From: Pumilibacter intestinalis
GTDB lineage: Bacteria > Bacillota > Clostridia > Christensenellales > Pumilibacteraceae
Direction: 5' to 3'
NCBI RefSeq assembly: GCF_943193005.1
Contig: NZ_CALPCH010000021.1
Span: forward strand, 1-32,320
Length of the DNA: 32,320 nt
Below, one piece after another: positions 7,667-15,611 of the stretch. Every line of letters begins with the position of its first letter. The first letter of the stretch is position 1. Under the pieces are notes generated by a model that was not told where the DNA came from, did not search any database, and was given only the letters and a program-made list of their open reading frames with translations. The position numbers were made by a program, and so were the translations under genes.

Positions 7667-7889
7667 AAATCTTTCGGACGAGCAGTTGTTTTATAAACTG
7701 AAAGAGGGCGGTAATCTCGAAAAAATAGTGCTTTCGGACGAACAACTTTGCAACGCCGTTGTGGAGAGATACATAGACGAGCTTGCCTGCGCTCCGCACG
7801 TGCCCGTCGTGCGCGGCTATTGCGCTCTGCGCGTTTTGCCGAGGCCCAAAACTCTCGAGGACGCTAAGCGCATAGTGGACGGAAACTGA
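7647..7889 (+). CDS. Small acidic protein between portal and capsid
   Basis: A protein of 80 residues, not recognised. It begins within the last 20 bp of the portal gene after GGAAGGAG. A short repeated motif is visible: LSDEQLFYKL near the N terminus and LSDEQLCNAV about 25 residues later. It occupies the slot where a scaffold or protease gene normally lies, but it is far too short for either a classical scaffold or a protease. A role in capsid assembly is possible only by position. Confidence 0.65.
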   Translation: MSEAEFENLSDEQLFYKLKEGGNLEKIVLSDEQLCNAVVERYIDELACAPHVPVVRGYCALRVLPRPKTLEDAKRIVDGN

Positions 7890-7900
7890 GTAACGAAAAC

Positions 7901-7963
7901 CGTCGAAAAAGCCGAGTATTACGACTGTTTCGACGTTTATATATATAAAAACTTATTTAAGGA
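7901..7963 (+). promoter_or_regulatory. Hairpin and AT-rich segment ahead of the capsid gene
   Basis: CGTCGAAA (7901-7908) pairs with TTTCGACG (7928-7935) around a 19-nt loop. It is followed by an alternating TTTATATATATAAA tract and then the strong ribosome binding site AAGGAG (7958-7963). This 86-bp gap is by far the largest in the cassette. It may be an internal promoter (TATATA as -10) or a processing/stability hairpin that raises capsid synthesis above its neighbours. No good -35 box is seen. Confidence 0.4.
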
Positions 7964-7975
7964 GAAAAAAGAAAC

Positions 7976-9133
7976 ATGTTAACATTGACCAATGCGGAAA
8001 ACGCGCTCAAATCGGTCTACCTCGGTGCGGTGACCGAACTGCTCAACACCAAAACAAACCCGTTGCTTTCCAAGATAGAGCAAACCTCGAGCGACGTTTG
8101 GGGCAAAGAGATACGAAAAGCCGCAAGCTACGGTATTAACGGCGGCGTGGGCGCGGGCGACGAAGACGGTTCTTTGCCGAGTGCGAAGAGCGTTAACTAC
8201 CTTCAGTTCGTAACCACGCTCAAAAACCTTTACGGTCAGATAGAGATATCGGACAAGGCGATACGCGCGAGCGCGGACGGCAGGGGCGCGTTTACCGACC
8301 TGCTCAACAACGAGCTTCAGGGGCTTTTGGACGCCTCCAAATTCAACCTCGGGCGCATGCTTTACGGCGACGGAAGCGGACTTTTGGGAAGCGTGGGCGC
8401 GGCGGACGCCGACGGTTTCTGCTCGGTGTCCGCGCCTCAAAACCTCATAGAGGGGCTTGTGGTGGATATCTATTCCAAGGCGGGCGCAAAGCTCGGAACT
8501 TCGGCAATAACCTACGTTGACCGCGACAACAAGAGAATAAAACTCGCTTCCGCGCCGTCGTCGCTCGCCGACGAAAGCACTATGTACGTGCAGGGCAGTA
8601 AGGACAAGGAGATAACGGGGCTGGGCGCGATATTCAAAACCGACGGCTCTTTATACGGCGTGTCGCGTTCCGCTCACCCTTGCATGACTCCGTACATGAA
8701 AAGCGGCGTGGGTGCGCTCGACGAGATAATAATGCAGGAGGCGATAGACCGTTTGGAAATGACGGCGGGCAGTACGGTGGATTTCATCGCGGTTTCGGCT
8801 TCGGTAAAATACGCGTATCAGGAATACATGGCGCAGTACAAACGCAACGTTGACGTAATGGAGCTTGCGGGCGGTTTCAAAACTCTTTCCTATAACGGCA
8901 TACCTCTCGTGTACGACCGTTTCATAGAGGAGGGGAGCATGTATCTTCTCAACACCAAGGCGTTTAAGTTGCACCAGCTTTGCGACTGGCAGTATCTCGA
9001 AACCGAAAACGGAAAGATATTGCGCCAAACGCAGGGCAAGCCCACGTATACCGCAACGCTCGTGAAATACTGCGACCTCGTGTGCGACCGCCCCAACGGA
9101 CAGGCGAAACTCTCGGGCATAACTCGGTCGTGA
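7976..9133 (+). CDS. Phage major capsid protein
   Basis: A protein of 385 residues, expected to build the icosahedral shell. The opening, with ENALKSVYLGAVTELLN, then NPLLSKIEQ and a block with NLYGQIEISDKAIRAS, matches a capsid family seen in Firmicute phages that carry P22-like portals; an HK97-type fold is inferred, not visible. LNNELQGLLDASKFNLGRML resembles the long spine helix, followed by YGDGSG. There is no N-terminal delta domain and no protease gene nearby, so maturation by cleavage is unlikely. The start is ATG 7976 with AAGGAG 12 nt upstream. It overlaps the next gene by 4 bp (GTGA). Confidence 0.88.
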   Translation: MLTLTNAENALKSVYLGAVTELLNTKTNPLLSKIEQTSSDVWGKEIRKAASYGINGGVGAGDEDGSLPSAKSVNYLQFVTTLKNLYGQIEISDKAIRASADGRGAFTDLLNNELQGLLDASKFNLGRMLYGDGSGLLGSVGAADADGFCSVSAPQNLIEGLVVDIYSKAGAKLGTSAITYVDRDNKRIKLASAPSSLADESTMYVQGSKDKEITGLGAIFKTDGSLYGVSRSAHPCMTPYMKSGVGALDEIIMQEAIDRLEMTAGSTVDFIAVSASVKYAYQEYMAQYKRNVDVMELAGGFKTLSYNGIPLVYDRFIEEGSMYLLNTKAFKLHQLCDWQYLETENGKILRQTQGKPTYTATLVKYCDLVCDRPNGQAKLSGITRS

Positions 9134-9453
9134 GAGCGGGCGCGGAAATTGTGCGCGGCGACCTTTTCGGCATAGCGGACAGGCTCAAAAGCATAGACGA
9201 GGGATATTTCGTCGTGCTCGATAAACGCACGGGCGAATACGAGGTGCACAATCGCTTTCAGCGCGGAAACACTTTCGCGCTGAAAGTGCCGTACCGCGGC
9301 TTAGACGCCCGCACCGTAACGCTTGTGCTAAAGACGAGGGCGGAAAACGCGCGGAAACTGTTCGAGGAAATGGAGCGGGAAAACGCGAGGGCGGAACGCG
9401 CCCGAATACGTACCGCGATAGATAAGGCGCTTTCCGGCATGGAGGGAAAATGA
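9130..9453 (+). CDS. Conserved-type small phage protein after capsid
   Basis: A protein of 107 residues, function unknown. The start is GTG 9130, which overlaps the capsid stop as GTGA. The middle reads as a beta-rich segment: DEGYFVVLDKRTGEYEVHN, then an ALKVPYRGLDART stretch. A basic, Glu/Arg-rich helix with ARAERARIR ends the protein. I recall small proteins of this layout (a YEVHxR...VPYxxLDART core) in Clostridia phages next to capsid genes, without a known role; a minor head or cement protein would be a guess. Tight overlap on both sides suggests it is translated with the head genes. Confidence 0.72.
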   Translation: MRAGAEIVRGDLFGIADRLKSIDEGYFVVLDKRTGEYEVHNRFQRGNTFALKVPYRGLDARTVTLVLKTRAENARKLFEEMERENARAERARIRTAIDKALSGMEGK

Positions 9454-10034
9454 AAATAGCGGAAGCGGTGCAATGCGCCGCGGTGTTTTTGCAACTCAAC
9501 GAATTGGCGGAGGCAATGGACTCTCCCGATTTTAACGCGAACGCTCCCGAGCAAACGCTCGGCGCGGAGAACGCGGCGGAACTCGACTTGCTTGTAAGGT
9601 GCTGTAATTTGGTGCTTTTCGAGCTTGCCGACACCGACTTTCCGTTGCGGGCGCAAACGCGCGTGAATGCGGAAAACGGGCGAATAGATTACTCGCGGTT
9701 GCCGCAAAAAATAACCGATATAGTGAGCGTAACGGCGGGCGGAAAAAGTTTGCCCGTGTGCCGATATTTCGACTGCATAACCGTGCCGTACAGCGGCGAG
9801 TGCGTGGTAACTTATACTTTCGCGCCCGCAAAGGCGGCTTTGGGCGACGTTTCGCCGTATGCGTGCGGCAAGCCGAGCGCGAGGGCGGTTGCCTACGGGA
9901 TAGCGCGGGAGTACTGCCAAATAAGCGGCATGCTTGACGAAGCCTCGGTTTGGGACGGAAGATTTGCGGCGGCGATAACCGAACAGGCGCGGGGAAAACG
10001 CGAAAAAAGAGTTAAGCCGCGCACGTGGAGATGA
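9450..10034 (+). CDS. Head-tail connector or tail accessory-like protein
   Basis: A protein of 194 residues. It is helix-rich at the N terminus with a beta region in the middle (RIDYSRLPQKITDIVSV, a YFDCITVPYSGECVVTYTF stretch) and a C-terminal helix ending in basic residues (GKREKRVKPRTWR). The position directly after capsid and before a large propeller-like protein, and the helical-beta-helical layout, suit the ring proteins that extend the portal (P22 gp4 or HK97 gp6 type). No decisive motif is visible. The start ATG 9450 overlaps the previous stop (ATGA), with GGAGGG at 9441-9446. Confidence 0.6.
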   Translation: MKIAEAVQCAAVFLQLNELAEAMDSPDFNANAPEQTLGAENAAELDLLVRCCNLVLFELADTDFPLRAQTRVNAENGRIDYSRLPQKITDIVSVTAGGKSLPVCRYFDCITVPYSGECVVTYTFAPAKAALGDVSPYACGKPSARAVAYGIAREYCQISGMLDEASVWDGRFAAAITEQARGKREKRVKPRTWR

Positions 10035-10036
10035 GC

Positions 10037-11398
10037 ATGAAAAGAAGCATAAGACCGCCCTCGCGGCGGTATAAAAGAGCGTTCGCGCCCAATCTTTCGC
10101 GCGGGCAAAACTACTCGTACGACAGCCGAGTTTTGCCATTCGATATGAGCGAAGAGGCGTATAACGTAAGCGTGGAATCGGGTGCGCTCGAGGCGGGTTA
10201 CGGAGCGGAAAGCACCGATATCTCGGCTCGCTACGGCATGGTTTACTATTACAGAACTTACGACGAGCAGAGCGAAACATACTCGGGGCACTTGATTGCG
10301 TACGACTCATTGAGCGGCAAAACGGGCGTTTTGCGGGGCGGCGAGTGGAGCGAAATTCAAGGCGCGGAGTTTGCTTCGCCGCCCGTGGGCACTAACTACA
10401 GGCTGTACGGCGAAGACGTATATCTTTTGTGCGGCGACGAAGGCATGGCTGTGGTTCACCCCGATTTCCGTGCGGTTACGGTTTCGTCCGCGCCCAAGAT
10501 AACGAGCGTTGCGATGCACAACGAGCGCATGTTCGTAACGGTGGGCGGCAGGCGCAACGCGGTTTGGTTCAGCGACGACCTAAACCCCACCAACTGGAAC
10601 CCCGAGCTTGACGAGGGCGGATTTATAGAACTCGAGGGCGACGGCGGCAAGCTCAACAAAGCGGTTGCGTTCGGCGGCTACGTTTATCTTTTTCGCGATT
10701 ACGGCATAGCGAGGCTTACCGCATACGGCGACCAAAGCGAGTTCTCCGTTACCAATCTTTTCGTGTCGGGCGGCAAGATTTACGGCGATACCGCGCTCGT
10801 GTGCGGCGACCGCATAATGTTCCTTGCGGCGGGCGGGCTGTATTCGTTCGACGGAGTTTCTGCGGTGCGGGTGTGCGAGGGGCTCTCGGGGCTGTTCGAA
10901 CGGTTTTCGGAGCCGGTTGCGTGCTATCACTGCGGCAAGTACTTTATCGCCTCGGGCGAGTATTTGGCGGTGATAGACGCCCGCACAAAGATTGTTTCGG
11001 TAAGCAAGGGCATGGAAATTCTCTCTTTTTCGCCCATTGCGGGAGAGGACGGAGAGCAACTGCTCGCCTGCGTTAAGGGCGGCGAAACTTTGGGGAAAAT
11101 CGTGCTCGGCGCGGACGTTTTCGGCGTTAAGCAAAAGCGGCTGTGGAGGGGCGGCATGACCGACCTCGGTTCGCCCGAGAGTCGCAAACTCATTACCGAC
11201 GCATACATAAACAGCAAATACGACTGCGTGCTGAGCGTGCGCACCGAGCGCGGGCAAAAGTCGGTGCGGATAAAGGGCGGCGCGGGAGTGCGGCGCAAGC
11301 GCATTAACCTGCTCGGAACTATGGCGGGCATAGAGATTACGGCGGAGGGCGAGCTGTCGGCGGCTCGTCCCGCACTGCGCTATACCGTTGTGAATTAG
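10037..11398 (+). CDS. Tail hub/nozzle-like protein with beta-propeller character
   Basis: A protein of 453 residues. It consists almost wholly of short beta strands in repeating units, with blade-like segments such as NYRLYGEDVYLLCG, AMHNERMFVTVGG, FGGYVYLFRDYGIARL and RIMFLAAGGLYSFDG. NAVWFSDDLNPTNWNP is a motif I associate with phage hub proteins of the P22 gp10 (packaged-DNA stabilisation) and T7 gp12 nozzle type, which are beta-propellers closing the portal channel. That assignment is from layout, not alignment. The start is taken as ATG 10037 (MKRSIRP) with GGAG (10027-10030) 6 nt upstream; ATG 10031, overlapping the previous stop, is an alternative. Confidence 0.68.
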   Translation: MKRSIRPPSRRYKRAFAPNLSRGQNYSYDSRVLPFDMSEEAYNVSVESGALEAGYGAESTDISARYGMVYYYRTYDEQSETYSGHLIAYDSLSGKTGVLRGGEWSEIQGAEFASPPVGTNYRLYGEDVYLLCGDEGMAVVHPDFRAVTVSSAPKITSVAMHNERMFVTVGGRRNAVWFSDDLNPTNWNPELDEGGFIELEGDGGKLNKAVAFGGYVYLFRDYGIARLTAYGDQSEFSVTNLFVSGGKIYGDTALVCGDRIMFLAAGGLYSFDGVSAVRVCEGLSGLFERFSEPVACYHCGKYFIASGEYLAVIDARTKIVSVSKGMEILSFSPIAGEDGEQLLACVKGGETLGKIVLGADVFGVKQKRLWRGGMTDLGSPESRKLITDAYINSKYDCVLSVRTERGQKSVRIKGGAGVRRKRINLLGTMAGIEITAEGELSAARPALRYTVVN

Positions 11399-11406
11399 GG
11401 GTGACT

Positions 11407-12357
11407 ATGGATTACGGACGACTTGCATACATAAAAACCGAGGAGATCGAGAGCGCGTTTCGCCGACGGAGTGCGCAAAGCGAGCGGCGCAATTCGCTGG
11501 GCGCGTCGTTCTATCCTCGGGCGGAGATTGCGGGCGGATATTCGCCCTGCGCGATTTCGGGCGAGGGAAGCGCGGGGCTTACCGTTTCGGTTACGCTTCG
11601 CGCACCCGCGGGCGCAAACGGCATAAAAGTGAGCTTGTACTGCGGCGGAAAGATAGCGGCGTACGCCCGCGTAACTCTCGCCGAGGGCGAAACGGGCAGA
11701 TACTCTTTGCTTTCCGCGGTGTATCCCGCGGAGGGCGAGCGGCTGGAAATACGCTCCGACTCCGAGGGGCTTGTGCTCGAGGAGTTCGCGCTTTTAATAG
11801 AGGGCAACGCGGTAAAAATAACGGGCGGCGAAACGCGCGCGCGTTGCGACTGCACAAACGGAAAGATATATACCGCCTACGCGCAAAACGGCTACGTGTA
11901 CGTGTGCGACGAGAGCGGCAAAACGGCGAGCGCGACTCACGGCGGCGTTTTCGATATATCGGCGGCGGACTCGAACGTGTACGTGATTTGCGCGGACGAC
12001 GTGGGCAATCTTTGGGGAGTGCGCTACAACGCCGAGCTTAACGAAACGGCTCGCGAGTATTTGGGCGACGCGCCCGAAAAGGTTGCTTTGGGGCTTTCGC
12101 CTTTCGGGCTTACCGTAGCGGGACTGTTCGGCGGCGAAATACGGTTTATGGAGTGCGAAGAGGATTTTTCGGGGCGGAGCGACTGGGTGCGAGCCGATTT
12201 CGAAACCCGCGCCGACAACGTGTATTTCGGCAAGCAGTCGCGCTCGCCCGCGCTGTTTTTGGAGCGCGACGGGCATGTGTTTGCCAAACTGCCCGTGCCG
12301 TTGCTCGGTTTTAGGGAGCACGTGAGCGCACAAATACGGCTTGCATTCGGAGATTGA
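11407..12357 (+). CDS. Unrecognised beta-rich structural protein
   Basis: A protein of 316 residues, not recognised. It starts with a short helix (IKTEEIESAFRRR), then a beta-sandwich-like region (about 40-140) with alternating hydrophobic strands. A second half follows with repeated blade-like strands such as TAYAQNGYVYVCDE and DSNVYVICADDVGNLWGVR, suggesting a partial propeller. Cysteines are scattered with no metal-binding pattern. The start is ATG 11407, with AGGGGTG (11397-11403) close upstream; GTG 11401 is possible. It sits between two other large beta-rich proteins and is probably a tail-hub or fibre component by position. Confidence 0.7.
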   Translation: MDYGRLAYIKTEEIESAFRRRSAQSERRNSLGASFYPRAEIAGGYSPCAISGEGSAGLTVSVTLRAPAGANGIKVSLYCGGKIAAYARVTLAEGETGRYSLLSAVYPAEGERLEIRSDSEGLVLEEFALLIEGNAVKITGGETRARCDCTNGKIYTAYAQNGYVYVCDESGKTASATHGGVFDISAADSNVYVICADDVGNLWGVRYNAELNETAREYLGDAPEKVALGLSPFGLTVAGLFGGEIRFMECEEDFSGRSDWVRADFETRADNVYFGKQSRSPALFLERDGHVFAKLPVPLLGFREHVSAQIRLAFGD

Positions 12358-12361
12358 AGAA

Positions 12362-14116
12362 ATGGAATTGCACAATTATTACACGGTGCGCGTGGGCGGA
12401 AGAACGCATACCGCTTTCAACTCGCTCGCCGAAGATTTTTGGCTTAAAGCGGCAAACTTTTCGCGCTGGGCAAACTTTCTCTCGCTCACCGCCCAAGACG
12501 GCACGAGGGTGTCCGCGCCCGCGGCGTTGGAGTTTTTGAATTGCGACTGTTCGCGCGGCGGCGTGCTGAGAGCCTCTTACCGCGCCGAGGTGATTTGCGA
12601 ACAAAAGCGGTATGTAAGCGCGGAGCTTTGTTGCGAAGACGGGGCGGCGGGCGTGATGAGTTCTGCGGAAATCGACGTAGACGGCGGCGGCGAGAGCGCG
12701 GAAATCACGGCTACGATTATGCTTTCGGCTGTGGCGGGCGAGGGAGTGTGTTTGTCGGCTGGCAACAATCCGCTCATAAAAAGACTGCTCGGTTGCGGCG
12801 ACGAAACGGAGTTCGAAATGGGCTGGGGAGAGTGCGATTATCCCGCCGTGCCGTGCGTGCGCTCATCCGACCTTATGGGCGAAATACTGCCCGCGGATTT
12901 TGTTTTCGACGGCAATATGAACGTATCGTCGCGTTCGCCCATGCAGGGCTGCGAACTCGTGCTTTACGGCGGCGGCGAGAGCGCGTTGCGGGCGGTGCGC
13001 CCGTATACCGTGTCCGCCCGAAGCGTTGCGGCAAACATAGACTCGCGCCGCGCGGTCCTCTTGAACGAAAAGCCGATAGAAAGCATATACGAACTTGCGG
13101 TAGACGGAACGAAAAGTTTGCGCATAAACAGCGGAACGGTTGCGAAAGCGGCGTTTGCCGCAATAGAGGGCAAAGTGCGAAACCTCGGCGCGGACGGCGA
13201 AATCAAGAGCGACCCCGACGGCGAGTACATAGCCTTTATCACCACGGGCTATGTGGAGGTGTACGAGGTTGACGTGCTCGACGCAGAGTGCGTGCTGCGC
13301 GTGGAGCGGACGGACGAAGAGACGGAAATATGCCGCGGCGGCTCGCTCGCCATGTGGAACAATTCCTCGCTCGTGATACACGAGCGGGCGGAAGACGGAA
13401 CGTATTCGAGTTTTTCCACCGCGTTTCCCGCGAGTTACGACCGCGTGATAGTGCGCGAGGGCGACCGCTACCACTGCGGTTACAGGCGCAGTACCGCCTA
13501 TTACAGGTTCGAGGTGACAAGGGCTGGCAAACGCCAGCTCGAGCAGGTGCGCGTTACCTCCGCGCTGTTTTTCGCGGGGCGTTGCGGCGACGCCATTGCC
13601 TACGGCGACAAAAAGCTGTATGTTAAAACCATAGATACCGACATAAGCGCTGACTACGCCTGCGCCGGTCTTGCGCTCACCACCCAACTGCGCGACGAGT
13701 GCGTTGCGGGCGAAAATTTCGTTATAACCGAGGAGGGCGGCGTTACCAAGTTGTACGACTTGGTGCACGACCGCGTGGACGAAATCGAAAAGGGGCTCAA
13801 AGTGTGCGGGAATTTGGCGTTCGGCAACGGCTCGGCATACGCCTACGATTACTATAACGGCATGCGCAAAATCGAGGGGAACTATCGAATATCGGGAGCT
13901 ACGGGCGCGTGCCTTACCCGCCGCGGGCTGTGGGTACTGCTCGGCGGCAAGCTGTACGCCTATTACTTGAGCGGAGGGGGCACGGCTGTGCTCATGCCCG
14001 CCGGCAGTGCGGGAAAGCAGGCGGTGATAGGGGTGCGCGAACGCAACTACGAGGGTTTGGGCAAAAAGGCTAAATTCATTATAGGGGGAAATAACGGTGT
14101 GGGAAGATATACTTAG
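12362..14116 (+). CDS. Large beta-rich tail-like structural protein
   Basis: A protein of 584 residues, the largest in the cassette. The N-terminal 120 residues are mixed. The rest is strand-rich, with propeller-like units near the C terminus (GSAYAYDYYNGMRKI, RGLWVLLGGKLYAYYL). No collagen repeats, lysozyme, peptidase or tape-measure-type coiled coil is visible, so it is neither a tape measure nor an obvious tailspike enzyme. With its two upstream neighbours it forms a run of about 4 kb of beta-rich proteins after the connector. The start is ATG 12362, with GGAG (12350-12353) 8 nt upstream. The end overlaps the BhlA-like gene by 20 bp. Confidence 0.72.
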   Translation: MELHNYYTVRVGGRTHTAFNSLAEDFWLKAANFSRWANFLSLTAQDGTRVSAPAALEFLNCDCSRGGVLRASYRAEVICEQKRYVSAELCCEDGAAGVMSSAEIDVDGGGESAEITATIMLSAVAGEGVCLSAGNNPLIKRLLGCGDETEFEMGWGECDYPAVPCVRSSDLMGEILPADFVFDGNMNVSSRSPMQGCELVLYGGGESALRAVRPYTVSARSVAANIDSRRAVLLNEKPIESIYELAVDGTKSLRINSGTVAKAAFAAIEGKVRNLGADGEIKSDPDGEYIAFITTGYVEVYEVDVLDAECVLRVERTDEETEICRGGSLAMWNNSSLVIHERAEDGTYSSFSTAFPASYDRVIVREGDRYHCGYRRSTAYYRFEVTRAGKRQLEQVRVTSALFFAGRCGDAIAYGDKKLYVKTIDTDISADYACAGLALTTQLRDECVAGENFVITEEGGVTKLYDLVHDRVDEIEKGLKVCGNLAFGNGSAYAYDYYNGMRKIEGNYRISGATGACLTRRGLWVLLGGKLYAYYLSGGGTAVLMPAGSAGKQAVIGVRERNYEGLGKKAKFIIGGNNGVGRYT

Positions 14117-14375
14117 AGCCGCTTTGGAGAGCGGTTTGTGGGCGGCGTTGTTTTGCGTGTTGCTTGCGTATTTGTTGCGCGACTCGAGGGTGCGCGAACA
14201 AAAGTACCGCGACACAATCGACTCGCTTATGCGCGGGCTTGGCGTGCTCGACGAGGTGCGCGGCTACGCGAGCGAAACTTTAAGGCTGTTGCGCGGCAAA
14301 TACAAGCGCGGCTTGCGCGGTTCGCTCGAGGCGGAAAACGCGGCGGGCGCGGAATGCGAGGGCGCGGATGTATAA
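14097..14375 (+). CDS. BhlA/UviB-type holin-like protein
   Basis: A protein of 92 residues. The layout is that of the BhlA/UviB family: a short N-terminal helix (MWEDILRAALESG), one transmembrane helix (about 11-28, GLWAALFCVLLAYLL), then RDSRVREQKYRDTIDSL, the family's charged helix with a conserved KYRDxI-type motif. Family members permeabilise the membrane in phage lysis or bacteriocin release. The C-terminal 40 residues are basic, then Glu/Ala-rich. The start is GTG 14097, chosen because GGGGG (14084-14088) lies 8 nt upstream. A second, unrelated holin closes the cassette. Confidence 0.82.
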   Translation: MWEDILRAALESGLWAALFCVLLAYLLRDSRVREQKYRDTIDSLMRGLGVLDEVRGYASETLRLLRGKYKRGLRGSLEAENAAGAECEGADV

Positions 14376-14640
14376 AAAGGCGTTGTATTCGGTGGGCGGC
14401 GGCGAGCTGTGCCAAGCCTCGGAAGCCGACGGCGTGATATCGGTGCTCATACGCGAAAACGGGCGCATACTGCGGCGATACATGACCCGACCGAACGGCA
14501 AAATATACGGGGCGCGAGCGGTGAGCTACGCCGATGCCTACTTCGAGTTCCCGTTTGCGACTTTGGAGATTATGGGGGAGGAAAAAATTTATGAACACAA
14601 GACGGGCTACGGTGCGCAGACTCAAGCGCAGAATGACTAA
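14368..14640 (+). CDS. Unrecognised 90-residue cassette protein
   Basis: A protein of 90 residues, function unknown. Its ATG 14368 overlaps the end of the BhlA-like gene by 8 bp. It appears beta-rich: ALYSVGGGELCQASEADGV, VISVLIRENGRILRRYM and RPNGKIYGARAVSYADAYF suggest a small barrel or sandwich. There is no signal peptide or membrane segment. Its last 50 bp overlap a short basic frame at 14591. Possibly a minor structural or lysis-linked factor by position only. Confidence 0.65.
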   Translation: MYKKALYSVGGGELCQASEADGVISVLIRENGRILRRYMTRPNGKIYGARAVSYADAYFEFPFATLEIMGEEKIYEHKTGYGAQTQAQND

Positions 14641-14683
14641 AAAAGACGTGGCGGTAAGGAGCGGAAAACATGAAACCGAATAA
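14591..14683 (+). CDS. Candidate 30-residue basic peptide
   Basis: ATG 14591 opens a frame of 30 residues beginning MNTRRATVRRLKRRMTKK and ending HETE. It is preceded at ideal distance (9 nt) by GGGGGAGG (14574-14581), one of the best ribosome binding sites in the cassette. That site has no other start codon to serve, since the 14670 gene has its own AAGGAG at 14656-14661. The peptide is very basic (about ten Arg/Lys in the first 18 residues), suggesting nucleic-acid or membrane contact. It overlaps the end of one gene and the start of the next, so it may instead be a leader that couples translation. Confidence 0.5.
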   Translation: MNTRRATVRRLKRRMTKKDVAVRSGKHETE

Positions 14684-15611
14684 AGCAGTTAACTACATAC
14701 GCGAAGCGATAGACTCCGTGTTCGGCGGCGAAGAAAACAAAAAGAAGCGCAAGACGGCAACCGACGAAATAAACGAGTTTTTGGACGGCATGGAAAAGGA
14801 CAAACTTCCCGAGCGTCCGGTTTTGCCCGACGCGCCCTCGTTCGACAGAATGGAGTACGACGCGCCCACGAACGAGAGCATACGCGACCGCGCCGAAAGC
14901 GAACTTACGGATTACAGGCAAAACGCAGTAAGCGGCATAGAAAAGGAGATAGCGGAGCTTGACAAAAAGTATAACGCCGATATTGCGGCGGCGAAAGAGC
15001 AAGCCGACTCCGCGGCGAACAAGACCACCGCCGCCTACGCCGAAGCCAAGCAAAACACCGACAACGATATGTTAAAGCGCGGCATTGCGCGGTCGAGCAT
15101 TGCGGCTAACAAAAAAGCCGCCCTCGAAAGCGGAGAGGCGGCGGCAAAAGCGGAACTTTACGAGGAGTACGGCAGGCAGGCGAACGAGCTTTCGCAAAAG
15201 ATAAGCGAACTTAGCGTAAAGCGCGAACAGGCTCTGAACGATTTCAATCTCGCTTACGCCGCCAAACTTTCGGACAGGATAAACGAGCTTTACGACGAGC
15301 GCGACAAAAAGGTGAACGAGGCTCTCAAATACAACAACTCGCTTGCCGAAAAAGAGCATAATTCCGCTGTAGACAAGCAGATGAAAGAGAGCGATTTGTA
15401 TTCGGAGGCACTCTCTCAGCGCGAAAAGGAAAACAACCTCGGCGCGAATTCGGAAAGCGGAGAGTCTAAAGCATACGCCTTCATAGCGCAAAAACTGCGC
15501 GAAATGAACGGCGCGGACGCCCGCGACACGGTACTCAACAACCCCCGTATACGCGCGGCTGTGGGCAACACCTACTTTTACTACAAACTTTACGACGAGT
15601 TCTGCCGATGA
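14670..15611 (+). CDS. Coiled-coil cassette protein
   Basis: A protein of 313 residues. After a short N-terminal helix and a Pro-rich linker (KLPERPVLPDAPSFDR), about residues 75-270 are a nearly continuous charged helix rich in Ala, Glu, Lys and Asn with heptad periodicity, interrupted by GIARSSIAANKKAALESGE. The C-terminal 40 residues end in NTYFYYKLYDEF. The position after the hub proteins and the Ala/Lys/Glu-rich helices suit an ejection (internal virion) protein of short-tailed phages, but a scaffold-like role cannot be excluded. The start is ATG 14670 with AAGGAG (14656-14661) 8 nt upstream. The stop overlaps the terminal holin gene (ATGA). Confidence 0.75.
   Translation: MKPNKAVNYIREAIDSVFGGEENKKKRKTATDEINEFLDGMEKDKLPERPVLPDAPSFDRMEYDAPTNESIRDRAESELTDYRQNAVSGIEKEIAELDKKYNADIAAAKEQADSAANKTTAAYAEAKQNTDNDMLKRGIARSSIAANKKAALESGEAAAKAELYEEYGRQANELSQKISELSVKREQALNDFNLAYAAKLSDRINELYDERDKKVNEALKYNNSLAEKEHNSAVDKQMKESDLYSEALSQREKENNLGANSESGESKAYAFIAQKLREMNGADARDTVLNNPRIRAAVGNTYFYYKLYDEFCR

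Noticed and set aside
12863-14215. 450-codon open frame on the - strand inside the cassette
   Set aside because: It is a shadow of the + strand structural gene, with skewed composition (Ala/Val/His/Arg-rich) and no start signal. Several similar antisense frames (4402-5694, 6125-7066) were rejected for the same reason.
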